From NCBI GenBank assembly GCA_002270565.1, contig NQMI01000003.1:4691-68690 (forward strand): 64,000 bases of DNA, in the 5' to 3' direction. The notes beneath the pieces are model-generated. The model was not told where the DNA came from. It worked only from the letters and a program-made list of their open reading frames with translations, and did not search any database. The translations under genes and the position numbers were made by a program. This document shows positions 11,401 through 22,874 of this stretch, in pieces. Position 1 is the first letter of the stretch. Each line of letters starts with the position of its first letter. Source of the DNA: Stenocarpella maydis (lineage: Eukaryota > Ascomycota > Sordariomycetes > Diaporthales > Diaporthaceae).

Positions 11401-13582
11401 AATTCTTACCTTTTCTTTTTACTAAAGATATATGGGAAGCCCTATAAAGTTGCTAGATTAATATATATATAGGTCCCCTAAACTGCCTTATATCTAATGT
11501 AAGGACTAACTTTACTTCCAGTAAGTTTAAGAGTATAGTATATATTATAAGGATTATATATAAATAAATACTTATAGAAGCATATTAGTTAATTAGTAAA
11601 GTAGAGTAATATTATGCTCCTTTATATAGGGCTTTTAATATCTTATATACTAAGTTATTAACTATATTTATTAAGGAAGCTATACTATAGATAAGCTTTA
11701 TAGCAGTTAATAATATAGTTAGCCTGGATGGCCTTATGCTAACTCTCCTAGTGTTTAGAGTATACCTATATGTGATAGAAGACTTTGCCCCTATACTATC
11801 TACTCTAAGGAGAGCTAAGGCGGTATAGAAGGTAATAAAGGAGATTAGGAGAATTAATGTAGCATATAAAATCAATAAAGCATTATGCATAAGGAATAGC
11901 CTAAATATATTAGGAATCTTAAGCCTTCTACTCTAGAGTGAAGTATGCATATAGTAAGAAAAGACTGGGTAGTAAGGCTTATATAAACTGTTCTCTATTA
12001 ACAACTATAATATAATAATTAACTTATTAAATAGACTAGTTGTTTTCTAGTCAACCCTTATATAGCTATACTACTAGGATGAAGAAGGACCTATTGATCT
12101 ATTAAACCCTGATAATATCCCTAAGGAGCTAGTATGCTTTAAGCTAGGCCCTGTACCAGCTATCCCTAACCCGGTAGTCCCTTAATGATAAGGACGGCTA
12201 TAGGGAACTAAGAGCATATAGAAGGCAGTTATTACTATAGATAATAATAATAATNNNNNNNNNTAGCTAGCTTTAGGGATCTTATAAAATATAAGATCCT
12301 TATATAATTACTAATAGTATAATATATAAGTTATTAACTCTTTCTTGCCCTTATGCCTTCTTTAATAACTAAGGAATTATTATTTTGAACTCCGTGATAT
12401 TACCTAGGCCTATCTATAGTTAAAATCTATACTTAAGAGGCCCATCTTATACTATCTTCCTCCTAAAATAAGGGGTAAATACCCAGCTGGTATAATCATG
12501 AGGGTAATCAAGCCTCTATATAGCATTACTGAAGCCAGCGTGTACTAGTGGGCCACATACTATAAACACTATATTGAGAAGCTGGGGATGACTATGTCTG
12601 TATATAACCCATGCATCTTAATAGCTAACTATAGTAGTGAGGATATCTTTGGTATTACTGCTATACAGACTAATGATACCCTTATCCTCTATACTCTAGC
12701 TTTCTCAGAACTTAAGAAGCAAAAGATTAAGAAGGAGGAGATCTATTATAAGCTAAAGGATAGATTGACCCCTAAGAGATTATTGGACTTTAATGGAATG
12801 AAGATTATAATGTTATATAATGGCATTATATATTTTAGATAGAAGAGCTAAGGGGTAAAGATATAGCTAGTTGATTATATAGCTATAGATTATATTTAAT
12901 AGTATATGGAATAATGCATATAAGGAGTATATTTAGCTTTTATTTGCTATCTGGAAGCAGCATTTGACCTCTCTATTGCAGCACAAATTCAAGACTCTAA
13001 AGAAGAGGACTGTATTAAGTTAAATAGGCAGCTAAAGTGGCAAGCAGACCACCTTAACCGTGGCCTTAACTACATTCCTCTGGACCTTGCGGCAGCCAAG
13101 TTGATGATCTTTGTGGATGGGTCTTTTGCTAATAATAAGGACCTTAGTTCCTAAATTGGCTATGTAATTGCTCTGGTAAATGAAAAGCAAATTAAGTAAC
13201 TATTTATATGGAAGATTAATGGAAATATCCTTTATTAGTTGTTAATAAAGTATAAGAGGGTTATATGCAGTATACTTGCTTCTAAGATTTATAGTATAGT
13301 TAATGGCTTTGATATAGGGATTATAATATTAGTTACTTTGCGCTAGGTTACCAAATGCCTGAGTTTACTAGAGATCCCTCTTATTATCTGTATAGACTTA
13401 TATTTGTTATATAAGTATCTGGTTAAGCTAGGGATAATAAAAGAGAAGTGCCTAATGATTAATGTGATAGCATTAAGGTAGTTATATGAGAAGTATAAGA
13501 TCTATAAGATCTGGTAGATTATTGGGGATTATAATCTAGTAGATACCTTTATAAAGAGTATATTAAATAAGGCGCTAGAATG
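8411..13582 (+). pseudogene. Degenerate copia gag-pol
   Basis: Read through many in-frame TAG/TAA codons, the conserved pieces appear in order. They are a gag region (about 8411-10250), a zinc knuckle with damaged cysteines (FIC.KKG..SLNHS, near 10308), protease with DTSAANYST in place of DTGAA (near 10725), gag-pre-integrase GHLSVDYLSRLL (near 11155), an integrase core (11270-11950), reverse transcriptase (MSVYNPC and GITAIQTNDTL, 12594-12700) and RNase H (FVDGSFANNKDLSS, near 13110). The RNase H and its tail read to about 13580, just before the N at 13583. Most stops are TAG or TAA where related proteins have Gln or Trp, as C-to-T and G-to-A mutation produces. Frames also shift between pieces, so it is a fossil. 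Confidence 0.85.
12255..12263. other. Assembly gap (nine N)
   Basis: Nine undetermined bases lie inside the copia interior. A single N also occurs at 13583, at an abrupt change from AT-rich RNase H remnant to more balanced sequence, so a join or collapse there is possible. Confidence 0.95.
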
Positions 13583-13908
13583 NGACGTCGTCTCACCCCT
13601 GGGCACGCTGCGGTAGGCTCTGGTGCAAATTTGCAAATGCCGGAAAATTCGCCCTTCCAACACACCATCTTTGGTTCCAAGCAACTAGCCAACCATAGCC
13701 CTAGCAATACCCAAATTAAGTACATATAAACTTCAGAAATCAAGCTATCCAATGCACTAAGTTATATACTTTTTAGGTAAGGAATAAGGGTAATGCAGAG
13801 GTCTAAATTAAGGTGCAAATGCAGGCCAAAATAATCGACTCACGGCCACCAAACTCATCTTGCGTCACGCACGCACTGGGCGTACTTAGCGAAAATCGCC
13901 TGACTCGC

Positions 13909-13978
13909 AAGTCTAGGGTAACTCCTTGCTAAAAAGTCTAGGGTAACTCCTTGCACGAAGTCTAGGGTAACTCCTTGC
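13909..13978. repeat. Three-copy 24-25 bp tandem repeat near the copia 3' end
   Basis: AAGTCTAGGGTAACTCCTTG occurs at 13909, 13934 and 13958, separated by short unlike spacers. It lies in the non-coding part between RNase H and the 3' LTR. There are too few copies, and the spacers are too short, for a CRISPR; it looks like a local duplication in the element's 3' leader. Confidence 0.8.
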
Positions 13979-14150
13979 TGAGCGGTTCCGTTTAACAATG
14001 GTATATTCAACAAACTTGGTGAAGGGGCTATTATAACTAAAAGCAACGGTAATATAGGGATTCTAATAATAAATATAGTAATTCTTTTATTCTTATTATA
14101 ATAGCGAGAGTGTGGGTTCAACCCTATGCCTGGGATTTTTTTTACTATAA

Positions 14151-14166
14151 TTTTTAAAAGAAAAGA
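14151..14166 (+). other. Possible polypurine tract before the 3' LTR
   Basis: TTTTTAAAAGAAAAGA lies a few bases upstream of the 3' LTR start at 14174, where a plus-strand primer is expected. RIP blurs the exact tract. Confidence 0.4.
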
Positions 14167-14173
14167 CTACCAG

Positions 14174-14388
14174 TGTGGTAATAGTAGTGTGTAATAGCAT
14201 ATTAGTGGGCTATCGCTATAGCTACCGTACTATAGCTAGAGGGCGTAGTTGCTTACTAAGCAACTACCACCCACTATATAGACCCGAGATAGCTGGCGGG
14301 CTACGCCCACTGCACCCACTACTCGAAAGACAGAGAGAAATACAAGAACAACACCCCACTCGTATTGCAATACGTGACCCATCCAACA
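14174..14388 (+). repeat. 3' LTR of the copia element
   Basis: It starts TGTGGTAATAG and ends CCATCCAACA. Compared with the 5' LTR, the first 65 bases carry nine C-to-T or G-to-A changes, the middle is identical, and the last 65 bases keep the C/G state. Confidence 0.92.
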
Positions 14389-14393
14389 ATACT
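14389..14393. repeat. Right target-site duplication ATACT
   Basis: Directly follows the 3' LTR and matches the five bases at 7917-7921. Confidence 0.9.
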
Positions 14394-15767
14394 TGTGCAC
14401 CGGAATTGCGTGGGGGGGGGTGGGTCCAAGGAATCAGAACAAGATAGGCAAGACTCATCTCGATCCTGCAGACCGAGCATCCAGAGGGGCCCGGGCCGGA
14501 GCCGGGAGTTTGTACACACGGTATTAACAGACAGAGGGAAGCCAAGGGAGACAAGTTCAACGAGTCATATCTAGGGCTCAACACTGAACCGATACCCGGA
14601 CGAGACACTGTCATTTGTCTGTTGGGGTGGGGAGCCTGTTGTTGGCCGCGCCTCCCGGAAGTTTAAGTCAGTCTGCAGGTCCTAAACATTAAATCGTGTT
14701 ATGCTTTTTTTTTTTTTAATTTTTTTTCCATTTACAATTCTTGGCCCAACAGGTCGTATTTTGCCGAACTCATTAGTAAATGCACTTTGAGTGGACAAGT
14801 CTACATTTGACGTTTGCGATCCTGAGGGTGGAGGTGTAGATATGGCCCATCCGGGTCACGCTTGTAGTCGCTGCTCCTTGCGGCGCATCGAGGCCAACAG
14901 GCATAAGTTAAGTAGAAGCCCATGCGCGGGGATCGGGTGAGCTGTGTACCTAGGTACCTCACCTGGCACTCCTCCGACTCCGGGGGGATTTATGTCTCCC
15001 ATGGAATACTCATCTGGTCACCACAGCGTAACCACTTCTTGGTCTACTTGTGCTGCAACCAGCTCCCCTAGAGGGGTTAAATTGGGGTGAGATAAAATTA
15101 TTGAAAGGTTAAGCTCAAATATAGTTAATAGGACACTCTTAGCAATGGGTCAGAGATATATCCAGTTTGATCATCTGTAGGAGAAACTCGGAAATTATAT
15201 AGACCAATAATACACTCACCCAATTTCAGGTCCAGTTCCTCGGTAATAGTGGTAGTAATCGACGCCAGGGGAAATAGAGAATATAACATTTTATCATTTG
15301 TAGCAAAGAAGATGTTGTACCCAATTAGAAAACCTATAACTAGGCTTTGTAAGTGTTTATACTAATGAATTAGATGTTGTAATGGCAAGTATCAAGGATA
15401 GGTGTTTAGAAGTAAGTGTTGGTGGGCGTAGATAGGTAGTCATGAGCCTTGGGCGATGGACCATTTAACAGTGTGCGCTACGAGTACAATTTTTGGTTTG
15501 TTTCGTGGGCCTTTCTTGTTCACTTGCTCCCTTGATGACCATTAACAAGATGGCCGCTTCCCCCCCCCGCCCCAACCGACTCCGGCGCCCAACGTCACTT
15601 TGGACCTTGTTTACTAATGCGCATTACATTGGATTCATGAATAGTAATTGACTGATCGGCACAGTCTCCAGTAAGTGGCGTTTAGAGACAAGCCACCCTC
15701 ACTCCCGCCGGCGCAGTCGTGCAAATGGGCCACCTCATCCGCCCCCAATCGCCGCCTCAGAAATTAC
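14394..15767. other. Intergenic, 1.4 kb, no gene
   Basis: Sequence of intermediate GC with a poly-T run at 14706-14718. A palindromic TACCTAGGTA sits at 14947-14956. Open frames at 14264-14614 are extensions out of the LTR. No protein domain is seen. Its left edge was joined to 7921 before the retrotransposon inserted. Confidence 0.6.
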
Positions 15768-17523
15768 CTAGACAGACCCAGGCACCGTCCCGTTGCCCGT
15801 CAGGCGCAGCAGCGCGGCACTCGAGTCCGGCACGCTGACCTCGACCGTCCCGTTCTCGCTGACCACCACGTACTCGCCAACCGTCACGTTGCCCAGCCTG
15901 ACCGGCCTCCCGTTGTCCAGCTCGTAGTTGTAGCTCCACCCGTCCCACGTGATGCCCGTGATGGCGTCGCTCCCGTTCGCGTACAGCCTCTGCACGGCAA
16001 CCCTGTCTCCCGCGGCCAGGCTCCCGCCCGACACGTCAAAGGTGTAGTTCCGCGCCGTGCGCTCGGTGATGTTGGGGCTGACGCCGAGGCCGGTGCCGTC
16101 GATGGTGGTGTTGTAGGCGTTCATGTTGATGACGATGGCCCGGAGCAGCTCGCCGCCGTCTGCGCCGTACGCGGCGTAGCTGGCCTCGTGGTCCGAGGCG
16201 AGGGGGATGTTGGCGACGCTCACGGGGGTCTCGGTGACGTTCCCCAGGAATGCCGCCACGGCAATGCTGCCATAGTACGGCGCCTTGGTGCCGATGCTGG
16301 TGTTGACGGTCTGTATTGGCTGCCAGAACCCATAGCGATAATTGGTCCCCTGGTGCATGTGAACCCGCTTGAAGCCGACCGAGGCACTGTACAGGTTGAA
16401 GTCGACACCCCACAGTGCGGCACCGAAGGTGTTGGACAGGCCCGGCTTGCCCTGCCGGTAGAGTGAGTTGGTCTCGCCGAAGATGAGAGGTGGCGAACCA
16501 GTGTTGTTGGTGGCTTTGTTGTACTCGGGAATGTGTGCGTCAACGGAAGCCACCGTGGACGAGTGGTTCATTAGTGTCCCTTGAAGGGTGACGCCGGGTG
16601 AATCAGCACCGCTGATGTAGCTATTATCGTGTGTCTGTCAGCCTCAGCTCGTACACCATGTCCCGGGGAGCTTACTTGTGGGTCGAGAACAGCGTGATAG
16701 TTCCGTCTCGGTTGATGCCGTCGTCCCATACGATTGGGACCTTCAGCGTATTATTAAGCCCGGCGATTGAAGCGGCCATGTAGCCGTACCGGCCGTCCTC
16801 CAGGAGCTCCGGGCAGGCCTCCTCAAGGCGAGCACGGATCTCGCGGGTGCCGTTGAGCCATTGGCTCACATACGTGGTCTCGTTCCAATCTGGCGGGCGG
16901 ATTCCCGTGACGGAATACAGATCTGGCTCATTGCCATACTCCCAGACGTCAAGCTTGTCCGGCCCAAGCGCCTTGCACGCCAGAGGCACAGTGTCGACGA
17001 GGGTCTGCCAACCGGCCGAGTTGTTACCCCCCTGGCCCAGGTTGAAGCCATGCGAGAACTTGACGCCGGGCCACTGGTTGTACGACTCAAAATACGACGG
17101 CCCGATATATATGGTAGTGGGGTAGTCGCGCGAGCGCGAGTAGTCGAATGTGCCATTGAGACCATAGGCCAGGGATGCATTATAAAGATAGATGTCTTGG
17201 GTGTTTCCTCCAACCCGGACATAAGGCTTCTTGCCCTGAAGCTGGCCAAGGTTGTTCAGGAGGTTGTCAGAGAAGGTGTTTGGGTTCGAGTTGTTTCCTG
17301 TAAACGGTTAGTACGGGTATCTCTGGACGGCTTCAGCAGGTATTGCTGTGCCAAGTAGAAGCTTCTTACCAGCAAAGTCGGGGAAAGACGAGAACTCGAT
17401 GGAATAGCTCACAAACGCGTCAAAGGGCTGTCTGGCCTCGATGAAAGCAGTCTGGAGGCTGTACTGCGCAGCTTGTACGGACATTGCTGCCATGGCCGAG
17501 GTTATGACGGTTCGGGGAGCCAT
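15768..17523 (-). CDS. Secreted glycoside hydrolase family 79 (beta-glucuronidase type)
   Basis: Spliced model on the minus strand: 17523-17370, 17297-16676, 16620-15768, 542 aa. The introns are 72 and 55 bp; both donors are GTAAG and both junctions restore codons (FAG-NNSNPN and STH-NYISG). The start at 17523 gives MAPRTVITSAMAAMSVQAAQ, a signal peptide; an in-frame upstream start exists at 17574. The (beta/alpha)8 catalytic domain shows VRVGGNTQDI, the acid/base Glu in EYGNEPDLY and the nucleophile Glu in FGETNSLYR, followed by the C-terminal beta-sandwich domain typical of GH79. Many NxS/T sites fit secretion. It should remove terminal glucuronic acid or 4-O-methyl-glucuronic acid from glycans outside the cell, for example arabinogalactan or xylan side chains. 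The exact substrate is not readable. Confidence 0.92.
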
Positions 17524-17790
17524 CGTGTTCAGCGCCTCGCTGCAGGCCTTTTGGACATTGATGTCTAAAGACACTTGAGATTACAGACATATGGGCAAGT
17601 GAGAGGCTATATAACAATGTTACGGACATAAACACGGCATGTTGCGCGCCCATCGGCAACATGGGATTGCACGTCAAGCCAGCATCCTCGGGTTAATGAA
17701 TCGTCCGATGTGGTTGGTATATACGCAGCAGTCCGGCGCGGGGCTGGCCAGAATGCGCCGAGGAGGCACGAGGTAACGTCACTGGGCGGT

Positions 17791-17818
17791 GGGCTGGCTG
17801 GCTGGCTGGCTGGCTGGG
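17791..17818. repeat. (GGCT)n microsatellite
   Basis: Six tandem GGCT units in the GH79 upstream region. Confidence 0.85.
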
Positions 17819-18878
17819 GTAAAGCAGGAGGTGAAGACATCGCAGGTCACGCTGCTGTTCTTTCGGGTTCCCCCAACGCGGAGCAATTGCAGGTCTCGGG
17901 GGAACAGCATCAGGAACTGGAGTTATGGGCCGGCCATGGGCAAGGTTCCCCGCAGACGTTCTCGGCAGTGACGGAGTCGTTCATCGGAACCTTGAACAGT
18001 TCCCTGTGCTGTGTTGGAGTAGTCTGGGGTGCAGGGGAACATTGAAGGAGACGCGCCTCGCCAGCTGTTGCGTAACGAAGACTACGGGCGAGGTCGCACG
18101 TGAGCCAATATTGTGTGGCCTTGGCGAGGACTGGTCTGGTATATACACATATACCGTATCTTGATTTGTGTCTCACATGCTGCCGGGCATTGATTATACT
18201 TTGGTAGGATGCTTGGGCCGGAGACACGAACGACAGCAGGACGGCTGGAGGTGACGGCGTGGGGTCGAGTCAATAAGATCAGAAGGGTGGACCGCCACGT
18301 GCACTCCCCAGTCTGAACTGGAAATAAGGCCCTTATTCGCACGGGACAAGACTGACCAAGATATGCCGTGAGTGCAAGTTAGTCCTCATGTACTAATGTC
18401 GGAACCCGGACAGGCGACGATTCTCGTCGAGGCGCGCAGTCAATAACCGGGCCGACTCGTAGCTGCAGCCAAGCCATCGCATGTGGTGCCAAAGCCACCA
18501 TTATATCCTCACATTGGTGAGAATCGCTTGTGCCGACCCAGTCTCCAGGAGATAAGCCATGTCGACGGTCGCGCAGGCGACCACAAGGAAGATAATAAAT
18601 GCAGAACATCGGACTGTCCGCTCTAGGAAGGTACACGCGAAGGGGCCCCGCAAGGCTTGGCCGGGTCCCAAGCCGAGGTCGATGAAAATAAACGACAAGA
18701 AAGAGACTATTTACTGCTCAGTTGCAAAAAGAAGGATTGTCAGACTGCTGTCTGGCGGCCAGGTTCAGGAAAATACAGAGAATGGTCGCATCCCACCACT
18801 TCAAGTTGTATGCCAGGGCGGAAATACCCCGCGAGGGCAGAACTCACCGAGACGTCATTGCAGGCGTCGATTCCCCCA

Positions 18879-18967
18879 CCATCCATCATCCATCATCCAT
18901 CACCCATCACCCATCACCCATCACCCATCACCCATCACCCATCACCCATCACCCATCACCCATCACC
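18879..18967. repeat. (CCATCAC)n minisatellite
   Basis: A run of CCATCAT then about nine perfect CCATCAC heptamers. Seven-base periodicity gives open reading in all forward frames (repeating His-Pro-Ser-Pro-Ile-Thr), so the overlapping frames there are not genes. Confidence 0.88.
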
Positions 18968-19222
18968 ACGGGTCTGCGGCAATACATGTGCCTTCTTGTC
19001 TGTCCAAGCAGCATCTCAACGACCAGTCTGATCGTGTCCAATACCTGTCAAGACTACTGCAGACCAACTGAACCCTATCGCGCCGTACCATCCAGGACTC
19101 CACTGCCGCCCGTGTTTCGGAGCATAGCAAGGGCCTCGTTAGCCGGGACTTCTCTACCCAACCCACGAGAGCACCGGCCCGGTCGTAAATCGGCCATCGA
19201 ATAGCACGTCCATCGCCCCCCA

Positions 19223-19229
19223 TATAAAA
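19223..19229 (+). promoter_or_regulatory. TATA box of the aldehyde dehydrogenase gene
   Basis: TATAAAA lies 58-64 bp upstream of the ATG at 19287, with no other gene between. Confidence 0.55.
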
Positions 19230-19286
19230 AGCCCAGCCCCAGAACCATCGCAGCAGGCGCGTGCTGCCCAGAGAACAACACTCGCC

Positions 19287-21041
19287 ATGTCCCTCCTGTC
19301 CAAGACGTGGACCTCGTCAGCCTCTCGCCTCGCCCCCAGCATCGCCCGCTTCCAGAGGAGCTCCCTGCCCACGTTATCACTGTCCTCGTCCCGCCCGGCT
19401 TCGACCATGGCGCCCAAGGTGAGCCTCTGCCCCGGATGAAAACGAGGTCCTCGGGCCCAGGCGCGGTGTGGCTGACCACGACACCACCCCGTCCAGCTCA
19501 GAGACCCCTCCCTGTTCAAGACCGACGTCTGCTATGTCAACGGCGAGTGGGTCGCGGCCGCCTCCGGCAAGACCTTCGAGGTCCATGACCCGGCCACCGG
19601 CGAGCTGATCGGCACCTGCCCCGAGTTCGACGCGCAGGACACAGCCAGGGCCGTCGAGGCCGCCCGCGTCGCCTTTGCCTCCTTCCGCACACAGACCGGC
19701 CGCCAGCGCTCCAAGCTGCTGCGGAGGTGGTACGACCTGGTCAGCGAGAACGCCGACGACCTCGCGGCCCTGATAACCTGGGAGAACGGCAAGCCCATCG
19801 CCGACGCCCGGGGCGAGGTCACGTACGCGGCCAACTTCTTCGAGTGGTTCAGCGAGGAGGCGCCCCGCGTCTACGGCGAGACCATCCCGGCCACCGTCCC
19901 CGGCAACAGGGTCCTCACGCTCAAGGAGCCCGTCGGCGTGTGCGGCCTCATCACCCCCTGGAACTTCCCCGCCGCCATGATCACGAGGAAGGCCGGGCCC
20001 GCCATCGCCGTCGGCTGCACCACCGTCACCAAGGCCCCCGGCGAGACGCCCTTCACCTCCCTGGCGCTGGCTGAGCTTGCCCACCGCGCGGGGATCCCCA
20101 GGGGCGTCTTCAACGTGGTGACGACGCTGCAGAACACGCCCGAGGTGGGCGGCGAGCTGACCACCAACCCGGCGGTGCGCAAGGTGTCGTTCACGGGGTC
20201 CACGGCCGTCGGCAAGCTGCTGATGAGGCAGGCCTCGGGGACGCTCAAGAAGCTGTCCTTCGAGCTGGGCGGCAACGCGCCCTTCATCGTCTTTGACGAC
20301 GCGGACCTCGACGCCGCCGTCGCCGGCGCCGTGGCCTCCAAATTCCGCTCCTCGGGCCAGACGTGCGTCTGCGCCAACCGCATCTTTGTCCAGGCCGGGA
20401 TCCACGACGCCTTCGCCGAGAGGTTCGCCGCCAAGGTGCGCGAGTTCTCGGTCGGCAACGGCTTCGACGGCAACAACACCCACGGGCCCCTCATCCACGG
20501 CCGCGCCGTCGATAAGGTCGACTCGCACGTGCGCGACGCGGCGGCCAAGGGGGCCAAGGTCCTCGTCGGCGGCGGCAGGCTGCCCAACCTCGGCGGCAAC
20601 TTCTACCAGCCCACCGTCATGGCGGGCCTGACCCAGGACATGGCCATCGCGTCCGAGGAGACGTTCGGCCCCGTCGCGGGGCTGTTCCGCTTCGAGACGG
20701 AGGAGGACGTCGTGAGGCTCGCCAACTCGACGCCCGTGGGCCTGGCGGGGTACTTCTTCTCGCGCGACCTGCAGCGCGTCTACAGGGTCGCCGAGGCCCT
20801 CGAGGTCGGCATGGTCGGCGTCAACACCGGGCTGATCTCGGACCCGGCGGCCCCGTTTGGTGGTGTCAAGGAGTCTGGCTTCGGCAGGGAGGGCTCCAAG
20901 TATGGTGTTGACGAGTACCTGGTAAGTCTGATGCGCCTTCTTGTCGTGCCTTGGGATACATGTCAATGCTAATATTGGTTCCCTCTACAGGTAACAAAGA
21001 TGGTCACTTTCGGCGGTATGGGCCAGCCTCTGCAGTCATGA
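19287..21041 (+). CDS. Succinate-semialdehyde dehydrogenase, mitochondrial
   Basis: Spliced model: 19287-19418, 19497-20921, 20991-21041, 535 aa. Introns are GTGAGC..CCAG (78 bp) and GTAAGT..ACAG (69 bp, with branch site GCTAAT). The last exon is only 17 codons and ends MGQPLQS. The N-terminus (SLLSKTWTSSASRLAPSIAR) is rich in Ser/Arg with no acidic residue, as in a mitochondrial presequence. The aldehyde dehydrogenase domain shows PWNFPAAMI, FTGSTAVGK (NAD(P) site), general base Glu300 in FELGGNAPF, catalytic Cys334 in GQTCVCANR, and SEETFGPVAGLF. The C-terminal PFGGVKESGFGREGSKYG is the SSADH-type ending. It oxidises succinic semialdehyde to succinate, the last step of the GABA shunt into the TCA cycle. 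A related semialdehyde substrate cannot be excluded. Confidence 0.94.
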
Positions 21042-21841
21042 GACTGACAGAATCTGCGAGGAGAAAGTGGACAAGGGATGTGTCAGATTTCAAGATGCGT
21101 GTGCATCTTGGGACCTGTCTGTACTGTACGTGTGATACATATACCACAGGCGTACGATAATGCCAAAATATGTGTGACCACTACTGAGTTGCGTACGTAC
21201 TGGGGGAGCACTCGCAGCAGACAAGAGACTGTGCACCATGGAAGGCTCTTGGCCCTCATGTCTCACTCGACATGTCGCCAGCCGGGCCTCCTTGCTCGAG
21301 GCCTCTCTACTCATACCTTTTCTTCACATTGCCATCGAAAATGAACATGTGAGGATTTCGACTATTTGCGCAGATGGTCGAGACCAGTAATCTGCCGGTC
21401 GCCCAAGGGGAGGGGGGGAGGAAAAGAAGAAAAAATCTGCCATAGAAACTGCGTGGTGACATGCACTGGCAAGGGTCGTCAAGGTTATCATGGCTTGGAC
21501 AATAGTGTATTCATCGAAATTGTCCACCTGTGAGCTGAAAAACTGAAAAGCCCGGCTGCATATGTTGCGCCACAAAACGCCGCCTGGTATACCGTTGAGC
21601 CAACCTATAGAAAACAGAAATTATATATAATGCCCGCCATCATACGAAGCCAGGTCGGCTGGCCAGGTCCAGATCATCAAGTCCTCGCGGGCATTATTGG
21701 CAGATATGATGCTGCCCCTAGTTCATCCCTTGGGTGTTCGATTTGGATGTCGTGGATGCGATGGCAACGACTGGGGCTTTATATATATGTATATTTAATT
21801 ATCCCCCTCCCCCTGGATCAGCCCTCGTCCATGGAGCCATC
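21042..21841. other. Convergent 3' flanks, no gene
   Basis: Non-coding sequence between the convergent dehydrogenase and membrane-protein genes. It has an AT-rich patch near 21610-21630 and a short A/T repeat near 21780. No domain is seen in any frame. Confidence 0.6.
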
Positions 21842-22874
21842 TCACTGCTGGTAGCCCCGGAGCGGGAGCTGCCGATCCAGCGTGTTGAAGGCCTGTGTCC
21901 TCGGCGTGAAGAGCCCCTGGTTCTGCTGGTGGGTCGTGTAGTTGTAGTAGTCCTGTGTCTTTGGCGGCGGCTGCATCTCGAATACAACCTTGTCGACGGG
22001 GGTGCTGTTCTCCGAGTCCGAGTCGTCCCCCTTGTTCATCTTGCGCAGCTGCATCTCCTCCTTCTCCTCCCTGGTCGGGATCATGTTGTAGACTGCCAGG
22101 CCGAGGCAGAAGAGATAGATGGCTCTGTTTATGAGGGGGCACACACACAAAGCATCAGCATTCGTCACTCGGTAGCAAGAGGCGGGGCAGGTGAACCTAC
22201 AGTTGGAAGACGGTGGTCGCAAAGGTGCCCTTGGCCAGCTGGCAGCTCCGCACCGCGTCGTTCTGGAAGCCCTCGGCGGGCGCGCAGCTGTAGCGGATGT
22301 ACCAGGCCATGGGGCTCGGCCGGGCCGGGTCCAGGTAGTCGGGCCCCATCTGCCCGTAGACGCTGACGGTGTACAGGACGGACATGGCGAGGCTGAAGAA
22401 GACGCCGACGATCGGGGTCCAGACGCGCATGATGAAGCCGATTAGCTTGACGACGAGGACAAAGAGCGACAGTACGGATATGCCGACGTTGAAATTTGTG
22501 ATGCTGGGAACCGTGTTAGCCATCAAAGTGCCCTCCATCTGTCTCGCGCACGAGGCCTCTGGGAGCGGGTAGGGTGTTTGTGCTTACGTCTCGGACCACA
22601 CGAATGCAATGTTGGGAGGGGGCGCGTGGTTCGCCTTGGCATAGAGGATGACAGCCGGGTTCGAGTTGAAGCCCCTGACGTAGCCGATGCGCCAGAGCTG
22701 GGTGCGGAACAGGTCCGGCTGCGCGATGCCGAAGAGGACGAGCAGGGCGACGGTGCCGGCCAGCTCGAGGGGCATTATCCAGAACATCGGGGCTCGCTTC
22801 CGCCACGCCCGGTTGAAGGGCTTATAAGTCCAGTTCCGCTCCGGGTTCCATCTCGCCGTTGGCCCTGCCATCAT
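21842..22874 (-). CDS. Four-TM membrane protein, MARVEL-like layout
   Basis: Spliced model on the minus strand: 22874-22588, 22503-22201, 22124-21842, 290 aa. The donors are GTAAGC and GTAGGT, and both junctions restore codons (SET-ITNF and FQL-AIYLF). The start codon is doubled (MMAGP), so it may be one residue shorter. Four hydrophobic segments are visible: FWIMPLELAGTVALLVLFG, VGISVLSLFVLVVKLIGFIM, GVFFSLAMSVLYTVSVYG and LAIYLFCLGLAVYNMI. Both ends face the cytosol by charge. The tail of about 80 residues is polar and carries Tyr/Gln repeats (DYYNYTTHQQNQ). The layout resembles MARVEL or tetraspan plasma-membrane proteins of fungi, but I do not recognise a named gene. The role is unknown. 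Confidence 0.82.

Larger units (their letters stand above)
7922..14388 (+). mobile_element. Complete, inactive Ty1/copia LTR retrotransposon
   Basis: This 6467-bp element has LTRs of 213 bp (7922-8134) and 215 bp (14174-14388), both starting TGTGG and ending CCAACA, and is flanked by a perfect 5-bp target duplication ATACT (7917-7921 and 14389-14393). Internal order is gag, zinc knuckle, protease, integrase, reverse transcriptase and RNase H. Integrase before reverse transcriptase defines the copia superfamily. The interior is AT-rich and riddled with TAG/TAA, the RIP pattern, so it cannot be active. It lies between the GNAT gene and the non-coding stretch before GH79. Confidence 0.93.
17524..19286. 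other. Divergent intergenic region, 1.8 kb, with microsatellites
   Basis: It lies between the divergent GH79 and aldehyde dehydrogenase genes and holds both promoters. A TATATAG on the minus strand near 17607-17613 lies about 85 bp upstream of the GH79 ATG. Open frames across 17605-19204 have no domain, and those at 18559-19204 exist in three frames only because a heptamer repeat has no stops. Confidence 0.6.

Noticed and set aside
13909..13978. Direct repeats with spacers, considered as CRISPR
   Set aside because: Only three copies with 4-5 base spacers, in a fungal retrotransposon; it is a plain tandem repeat.
14108..14150. tRNA-like TGGGTTCAACCC followed by poly-T
   Set aside because: The T-arm does not pair well, and no matching acceptor, D-arm or anticodon arm is visible upstream. 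At most it is a degraded SINE-like end.
18559..19204. Three overlapping open frames with repeated His-Pro-Ser-Pro-Ile-Thr
   Set aside because: They are created by a CCATCAC heptamer repeat, which has no stop in any forward frame.
19377..20966. 529-codon open frame on the minus strand
   Set aside because: It is antisense to the aldehyde dehydrogenase exon. GC-rich codon bias leaves the opposite strand open, and its translation is Gly/Arg/Ala-rich with no domain.
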